This document shows positions 9,029 through 13,958 of a DNA stretch of 13,958 nt, piece after piece. The position numbers were made by a program, and so were the translations under genes. The stretch is taken from NCBI GenBank assembly GCA_011800805.1, contig MPNW01001543.1:9384-23341 (forward strand), read 5' to 3'. The DNA comes from Hirudo medicinalis (taxonomy: Eukaryota > Annelida > Clitellata > Hirudinida > Hirudinidae). A model generated the notes under the pieces. It was not told the DNA's origin. It did no database searches and was given only the letters and a program-made list of their open reading frames with translations. How positions within the stretch are numbered: position 1 is the stretch's first letter; each line of letters starts with the position of its first letter.

Positions 9029-9048
9029 CTAACCTAACCCTAACCCTT
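9029..9048. repeat. Short telomere-like interstitial motif
   Basis: On the minus strand this reads as TTAGGG, TTAGG, TTAG in a row. At under 20 bases it may be chance or a small internal telomere-like scar. Confidence 0.4.
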
Positions 9049-10170
9049 CTTTCCTAGAAGCATCGCAGTTTCCCCGTCCAAAGAATCAAACACGTGATTT
9101 GCCCGTTGTTATCACATCCCTTCCAGGATCAATAACTCAGAATCAGCGCTCCAGGTGCACGACAAATCAACGCCCATCGCAATGAATGTAAGAAATATCT
9201 ATTATTTCACATCATTCGCCAGCCCACAAATTAAGTTCGCTTTCGAAGGAGAGCCCTCAACTCCTGCTCACCGTCTGCAACCCCAGCCACCACAAATAAA
9301 TGAATCCCCACGGGCCCAGCCAATACCACCTCAACCATTGAATCAACGAGATTTCAAAAGTGAAACCAAATCTGATGTCTTTTTAATGTGCTCAGAGCGC
9401 AACGAAGCGAATCGAGAAATCAAACGCAATGAGAGTCAAACGTTCTCCTCGCAGAGCAAATTAAGTCCAACGAAGCGTCAAACAGCGCCTCTGAGATGGT
9501 GGATCCAGCGCCTTTCTCCTCCTTTTCAACCTGGATTCCTTTTTATGTGCCTTTAAAACGCTCCTTCAATCCTTTTTGGTTTTTTGGCCGAATTTTTGCA
9601 ACTCGCAAGAACCTGACATTAATAATTAACTAATGATAACAATAATAATAATAATAATAATGATGATAGCAACAATAATAATAAAAACAATAATATTTCA
9701 CGGGTCGCCAATAACCGAAGACATTCTATTCAAAGATAAAAGCAGGGTCGGGTGACGACGTCAGTGCTCGCATCCTTCTGGTGGTGACTTTGGGTAAACA
9801 CAAGAGTTCCTATCGCCCGCTGAGGGCAACAAAATGCGAATCAATTAAATAGCCACCGACGACAGCGTCGATGGAAGGCGGCTGTGCAAAGTTCGGCCTC
9901 AGGGGAGCTTAGGCCGTCAGAAGACAGTGAAAAACAGCTCATCAGTGAACAACAATGCGACCACCGTCAACGAAGTGATGAGGGACAATTTGGGAATCCG
10001 TTTAGGTTATTTAAGGTTACCAATCACTTACCAATCAATCACCAATCACTCACCAATCACTTACCAATCAATCACCAATCAATCACTCAATCACTTCACA
10101 CGCTTACCAATTGAAACCACAGTTGATGCTTGCCTGACTCATACCCACCGTGAGCGACCGCCGCCATTCG
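9049..10170. other. GC-richer non-coding region, possible upstream or UTR sequence
   Basis: Composition changes to a more balanced base content, with a CACGTG box near 9091 and few homopolymers. A plus-strand frame from the ATG at 9182 to 9556 (about 124 aa, Pro/Gln/Ser-rich) is open but has no domain or splice partner. AAT-type runs follow at about 9639-9690. This could be the 5' region of a gene whose coding exons lie past the contig end at 10623; nothing proves that. Confidence 0.3.
10019..10088. repeat. Tandem CCAATCA-type repeat
   Basis: Units of the form ACCAATCACTT or ACCAATCAATC alternate in a higher-order unit of 33 bases (10019-10051), repeated with a four-base expansion in 10052-10088. 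Each subunit contains a CCAAT core. Confidence 0.85.
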
Positions 10171-10174
10171 AATG

Positions 10175-10236
10175 TAATAATAATAATAATAATAATAATA
10201 ATCATCATCATCATCATCATCATCTTCGTCGTCGTC
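10175..10236. repeat. Compound microsatellite (TAA)n(ATC)n(TCG)n
   Basis: Three perfect trinucleotide runs directly abut: about nine TAA units, about eight ATC units, then about four TCG units. Confidence 0.95.
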
Positions 10237-10287
10237 AAGTCGGGACAATATCAACGTAACTGACATTCAGCATTAAAATAAAGAGGC

Positions 10288-10610
10288 TTAATTAATAATA
10301 ATAATAATATAATAATTTATCCGGTAATTAATAATAATATTAGCATAAGTTAGCACGAGAACTTTGGAATAAAATGGAAATATAGGTCGACAGGACTCCA
10401 CACGCTTCGACAACCAAATGACACGCACAGGTAGCAACGACAAAGTAAAGGTAACAACCGCGACACCAACAGTAATAATGATGATAACGATAATAATAAT
10501 AATAATAATAGTAATAATATCGCCAGCAGCAGCAACAGCAACAATAATAATAATAACACCACCGATAATAATAATAATAAATAAAATAAAAACAACCATA
10601 ACACATAGGC
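10288..10610. repeat. AAT/ACA/CAG-type low-complexity tract at contig end
   Basis: Clusters of AATAAT, GATAAT, CAGCAGCAG-like and AACAACC triplets run almost to the N at 10624. Open frames across it (poly-Ile, poly-Tyr or poly-Leu) come from the repeat and are not genes. Such tracts commonly stop assembly, which fits a contig end here. Confidence 0.9.
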
Positions 10611-10623
10611 TGGCGACGAACAA

Positions 10624-10624
10624 N
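10624..10624. other. Single-N contig join
   Basis: One N separates the microsatellite tract from the right copy of the 127-bp duplicate. Any open frame crossing it is artificial. Confidence 0.9.
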
Positions 10625-10751
10625 AGTGACATTTCTGCTTTTGAACGGATAACAGAAGACTCCATGAAGAATTTGCCAACTTTAAAGCTTTATGCCTCGA
10701 ATGATGTCGGACAATCTGAGAAGGAGATTCACCTGCTATGTATTAGCATAA
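10625..10751. repeat. 127-bp exact duplicate, right copy
   Basis: Identical to 1074-1200. Here the sequence continues beyond the shared part (aaataattttta), which the left copy lacks because its contig ends. Confidence 0.9.
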
Positions 10752-10955
10752 AAATAATTTTTATTTTTTTGAAGCGAATATGATATTACGATATATATAT
10801 GATATTATTTTCTTGTTATAGCTGGAATGAAAGAAAATTTTAAACTCGAAAACTCAAGCCATCGAAATTGGATTTCGAAAGATAGCAGCTCTCAAATTTA
10901 TAATTCCAAGCTGTTTTATTTATTAAATACTTTATTTTCTCTTTTCTTCAACTGA
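10625..10955 (+). CDS. Possible last two exons of an unidentified gene (right copy)
   Basis: Exon one is open from the gap to a weak donor after 10739 (CTAT/gtatta). An 82-base intron follows, ending ttcttgttatag, and exon two is 10822-10955 with a stop at 10953-10955. Both borders are phase 1 and the intron size matches the region. The protein would read KLYASNDVGQSEKEIHLL, then SGMKENFKLENSSHRNWISK. The first part vaguely recalls the end of an I-set Ig domain; the second matches nothing I know. The 1044-1200 segment would supply the start of exon one if the outer contigs are truly adjacent. The weak donor and lack of a family make this tentative. Confidence 0.35.
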
Positions 10956-10973
10956 AAAAGCGAAAAAAATTGT

Positions 10974-10979
10974 AATAAA
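10974..10979 (+). terminator. Poly(A) signal candidate
   Basis: AATAAA lies 19 bases after the stop of the tentative gene and about 110 bases before the CTC1 start codon. Confidence 0.45.
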
Positions 10980-11087
10980 ATTCCCCATGTTTAATGACGG
11001 CGCGAATAAGTCAGGTTTCGTTGTTTGGTCGAATTGATTAATAAGCTGTTACGAAACTGTTAGGTTGAGGTTCGTTTTCATGTGATC

Positions 11088-13958
11088 ATGCCGAGAAGTA
11101 ATGCCATAGAAAGGGTAAAGGATTGCAGCTATTTCAAAGACACCGATCGAACTTTGTTGGAAGTTTTTAGCATCCAGAACTTGGTTAAAAATGAAAAGAG
11201 TGTCTTTAGGAAGAATAATGGTAAATCGTATTTACGTTTGCAATTTAACCAGACAAGCAAAATGTTCCACTTTTACTAATTTCAATATAAGTTATATAAA
11301 ATTACTGATTAATTATTGCAATAAATAAATGTTGCAGATGAACACTATGACGTTTTGGTCGGCACAATTAAGCCAAATTTTTCCAGCAAACCAATTTGCT
11401 ACTATGGAATAAAGGCATTTTTAAAGTTTGAAGATGAAAGTGCCTCCTTGCCTTGCATTGTTGCACTGGATTACATGAATCCAGACATAATTGGATCAGA
11501 AATAGTTGTCCTAGAATGGAATTTTATTTGGAGTGGAAAAAGAAAAGGGCTTAATATAGCTTACTTAGAAATCATCAAAATGACATCTTTGGAAGTTTCA
11601 TCAGTCTCACAAAGTTCACGGATTGTTGAATGCTTGAATGTTGGAGAAAGTTTGATGTTGAATTCCAGAACAATACTTGAAGATAACACAGCTCCTATAA
11701 TTACAAATATTGTTGGAAAAATTTCTGCAGTAAGTGAAGTTTATGGAACCTCGACAGGTCAGGAACGTTTTCTCGCTTGGGTGGAAGACGTAGAGGATCC
11801 AAACAGCTTCGTTGTTTTTTCATGCAAGCCTTGCAATTTCCTTTGGCTTCAGTCCTGGCTACTGCAGGGGGAGACATATGTTTTTGAGAATGTTTCTCCA
11901 GAAATCTTGAAATCTCAGAGAGGCAATGCCTTTTGCTTCAAAGCTACTGAAAAATTATCGGTGGGATTGCTTAGTTCTAAGGGAGTTTCAGTAAAATCCA
12001 TTTCTTCCAAAGATGTTCTCAAAACGTACGACCGGAGCGATGCGTCCGATTTCGACAGAGACGGTTACAGACTCGACGTTCATAACCCGGATTTTAAAGG
12101 TCTCACTTCTGTAAGTGGAATTGTCACAGAAGCCAATTACTCTCACTTTGGCAGGTTCACATTGAATAATGAAATCAAAGTTTACATGCACATGTCAGGG
12201 AATAGTAATTTTGAACATGTGAGGACTGGATCTGAGGTTGCTTTGGAAAATGTTAGATTCTCTGCTGGACTGGTTGTTGGTGGTAGGATGAGTAGGCTGT
12301 TGGTCAAGTCGTGGACGCACGAAGAGTCGTCTGCCGAGGGCATTTCAAGTAATGCTCGGGAATTTGGACTTCACTTGGATGATTCAAAACCTTTCAGGAT
12401 TCTTTCGGAGTTGCTGGAATCGTGCGATTACGTGAGTCCGAGACAGCTGGAAAACCTGCTCGGCGACGTTGGCGTGCCTCGGCAGCAGTTTTGTCCGGAT
12501 CTCATCACAAAAATCAATTTTAAAACTTACAAAGACTTCTTTTTGAAAGCCGTTCACAAATTAAGCGCAGGTTTTGATTTTCGAGAACTGCCAAACTTTG
12601 GAAATTCAAAATTGGTGTCAGTTCCTGTACTTCATATGGAACCTCTCAAAAAACTTGAGAATTTTGTGTTCGGGGAGCACAACAGATCAATTCAGTTTGG
12701 CAGTAGAAGTTTGATCTCTCAAGATAGATACTTTAAATTCTTAACAATCAAAGACCTAGTCACAATAGATCGAGAAAATGATAAGTTTATGCTCTTTGAG
12801 AGGGTACAGAATTATTGGGAGTGTAAGATCATGGCAAGCTGTGGCCCAGAGCACGACACTTGTGTGCTTGGAATTTTGAAGTTAGATGAGCAGAGGGCCT
12901 GCCTTTCGCTGGTCGATTCCGAGAATTTCATCGAGTGCGTCGTGACGGACATACCCGACGAGCTTTCCATCCATTCGTGCTTCGAGTCTCGAAGCTGCAG
13001 GCTCCAGTGTCGATCCTCTCCGTCCGGCTCTCAACTGGCAGTCTGTCCTTATGCTCATGCAGCCCTCGTCGACTGCTTAATCAGAGTTGACAAATTCTTC
13101 TTAGTTTCTGAGTATTTCAAGAGAGATTCGAGTTTGCCGACAGAAGGTTCGCCAGCCGATGGCTACGAGAAGAGGTACATTGTTTTTTCGGCTGCAGACG
13201 TCGTTTCGTTCGGTTCTCAGATGCTCTTAGAAATCGGCATATCGGGTTTTCCTTGCTGGCCCGCTCGAGAAGACGTGATCAAATTTGGAAAGGAGGACTT
13301 TTATTCATCGGATTGGACCAATTTTTCGCTAATGCCGATTCAGGATAATCGCTTCTCGTACGAATGTTTTACCTTGCAACGCCTGCTTGAAGGCTGCACA
13401 GACTTTTCCTTCAATGGATTGGTGGAATGCCTTGAGAATCAGAAACCTGATGTTTGCTCCTGTTGTTTGTCCTTTGTTTTTGTTGTCCAAAGTAAAGATG
13501 GACCGATTGTGAGGGTCAAAAAGCCTGACTCCAAAGATGTTGATTTGTCTAAAGTTTTGGAAAATTACTTGAAGGAAATTGAAACCTTTGATGCAGAAAC
13601 AGCAGCTGAAGGAGAAACATCTGCAGGATCACCTCATCCTCCAGACTGGAAAAACCTCAAGAGCCTTATTCCCCCTCCAAACCTGGTAAATCCAAAAGAC
13701 GTAAAATTCTTTGAAAGCAAAAATGTTTACCAGTTTGGTTTAACCGGCTACATAGCTGAGTTCAGAAATGGTGTCTGTGATTTTTGTTTAAAAAGTAAAA
13801 ACATGTCGAGGCAAGATCCAAAATTTCAAGAACATTTTGGTCCGATGCAATTTAAAGACAAGTCCGAGGAGGTGCTGATGGTGTTCGCTGAAAATTGTGC
13901 CGGGTGGTATCCTGCACTCCGCCCGGGATGTGTTTACAAGGTCGAGCTCAGGAGAACC
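11088..13958 (+). CDS. CTC1: CTC1 homologue, CST telomere-maintenance complex subunit (partial, 3' end outside window)
   Basis: CTC1 is the large OB-fold subunit of CST (CTC1-STN1-TEN1), which binds single-stranded telomeric DNA and recruits polymerase alpha-primase for C-strand fill-in. Exon 1 is 11088-11220 (ATG, donor gtaaat); exon 2 begins at 11338 after atgttgcag and stays open to the window edge, 918 codons in all. Landmarks agree in order and spacing with what I recall of human CTC1: a first OB-like strand YDVLVGTIKPN (48-58), a second block from NIVGKISAVSEV to LLQGETYVFENV, then SGIVTEANYSHFGRFTLNN to VALENVRFSAG, later VLGILKLDEQRACLSLVD with LVDCLIRVDKFFLVSE, and VLMVFAENCAGWYPALRPG near the edge. 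The human protein has 1217 residues, so roughly the last quarter lies outside. The N-terminus is about 60 residues shorter than human, so an upstream exon may be missing. A 2.6-kb uninterrupted exon is odd, since the human gene is split into many. Confidence 0.85.

Noticed and set aside
9029..9048. Telomere-like motif as a sign of a chromosome end or a link to CTC1
   Set aside because: It is under 20 bases, imperfect, internal and on a different contig from CTC1.
9155..9556. Pro/Gln-rich open frame of about 130 codons
   Set aside because: The frame begins at GTG, the first ATG is at 9182, and there is no domain, splice partner or poly(A) signal. It is mentioned only as part of the non-coding region.
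10019..10088. CRISPR array
   Set aside because: The units are short, lack unique spacers, and the genome is clearly eukaryotic.
10288..10679. Overlapping open frames with poly-Ile, poly-Tyr or poly-Leu runs on both strands
   Set aside because: They are simply translations of AAT-type microsatellites; two of them also cross the N at 10624.
1074..10751. 127-base direct repeats as target-site duplication of a 9.4-kb mobile element
   Set aside because: The length is far beyond known target duplications, both copies touch Ns, and the interior holds ordinary host genes without terminal repeats or integrase.

Overview
The window is nuclear DNA from an animal, most likely an AT-rich, fairly compact invertebrate genome. 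Genes are split by short GT-AG introns (about 60-220 nt where measurable). They end in AATAAA signals, lie among AAT/ATT-type trinucleotide runs, and are accompanied by a dead CR1-like non-LTR retrotransposon piece. Nothing bacterial is present, so operons, ribosome binding sites and CRISPR do not apply. The phylum cannot be fixed from the sequence; an arthropod-like invertebrate is a guess.

The window looks like three contigs joined by single N bases at 1201 and 10624. The last 127 bases before the first N (1074-1200) are identical to the first 127 bases after the second N (10625-10751). This suggests the outer contigs overlap each other and the 9.4-kb middle contig was placed between them. 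Gene order across the two Ns should not be trusted.

Left contig (1-1200): four minus-strand exons of the large transcription cofactor TRRAP (Nipped-A/Tra1), covering part of its PI3K-like pseudokinase. The 5' portion is cut off by the join.

Middle contig (1202-10623): two tandem paralogs of an apparently undescribed protein type. The complete copy (4202-6318, six exons, 532 aa) has the mitochondrial-type N-terminus and ankyrin region of CLPB/SKD3. In place of the AAA+ ATPase it has about 290 residues of Glu-rich sequence and a C-terminal membrane anchor. The first copy (1220-2723) is missing its 5' exons, carries a 146-residue internal duplication and has a one-base frameshift in a G run. 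A 5'-truncated retrotransposon lies between the two copies. Next comes a compact, divergent DYRK-like protein kinase (6997-8237, three exons, 322 aa) without the family's activation-loop tyrosine. About 2.4 kb of non-coding, microsatellite-rich DNA follows.

Right contig (10625-13958): the possible last two exons of a small unidentified plus-strand gene, then the 5' 918 codons of a CTC1 homologue. CTC1 is the large subunit of the telomeric CST complex; here nearly all of it is in one exon of more than 2.6 kb. The genes show no sign of acting in one pathway; the only functional relation is the two tandem CLPB-ankyrin paralogs.
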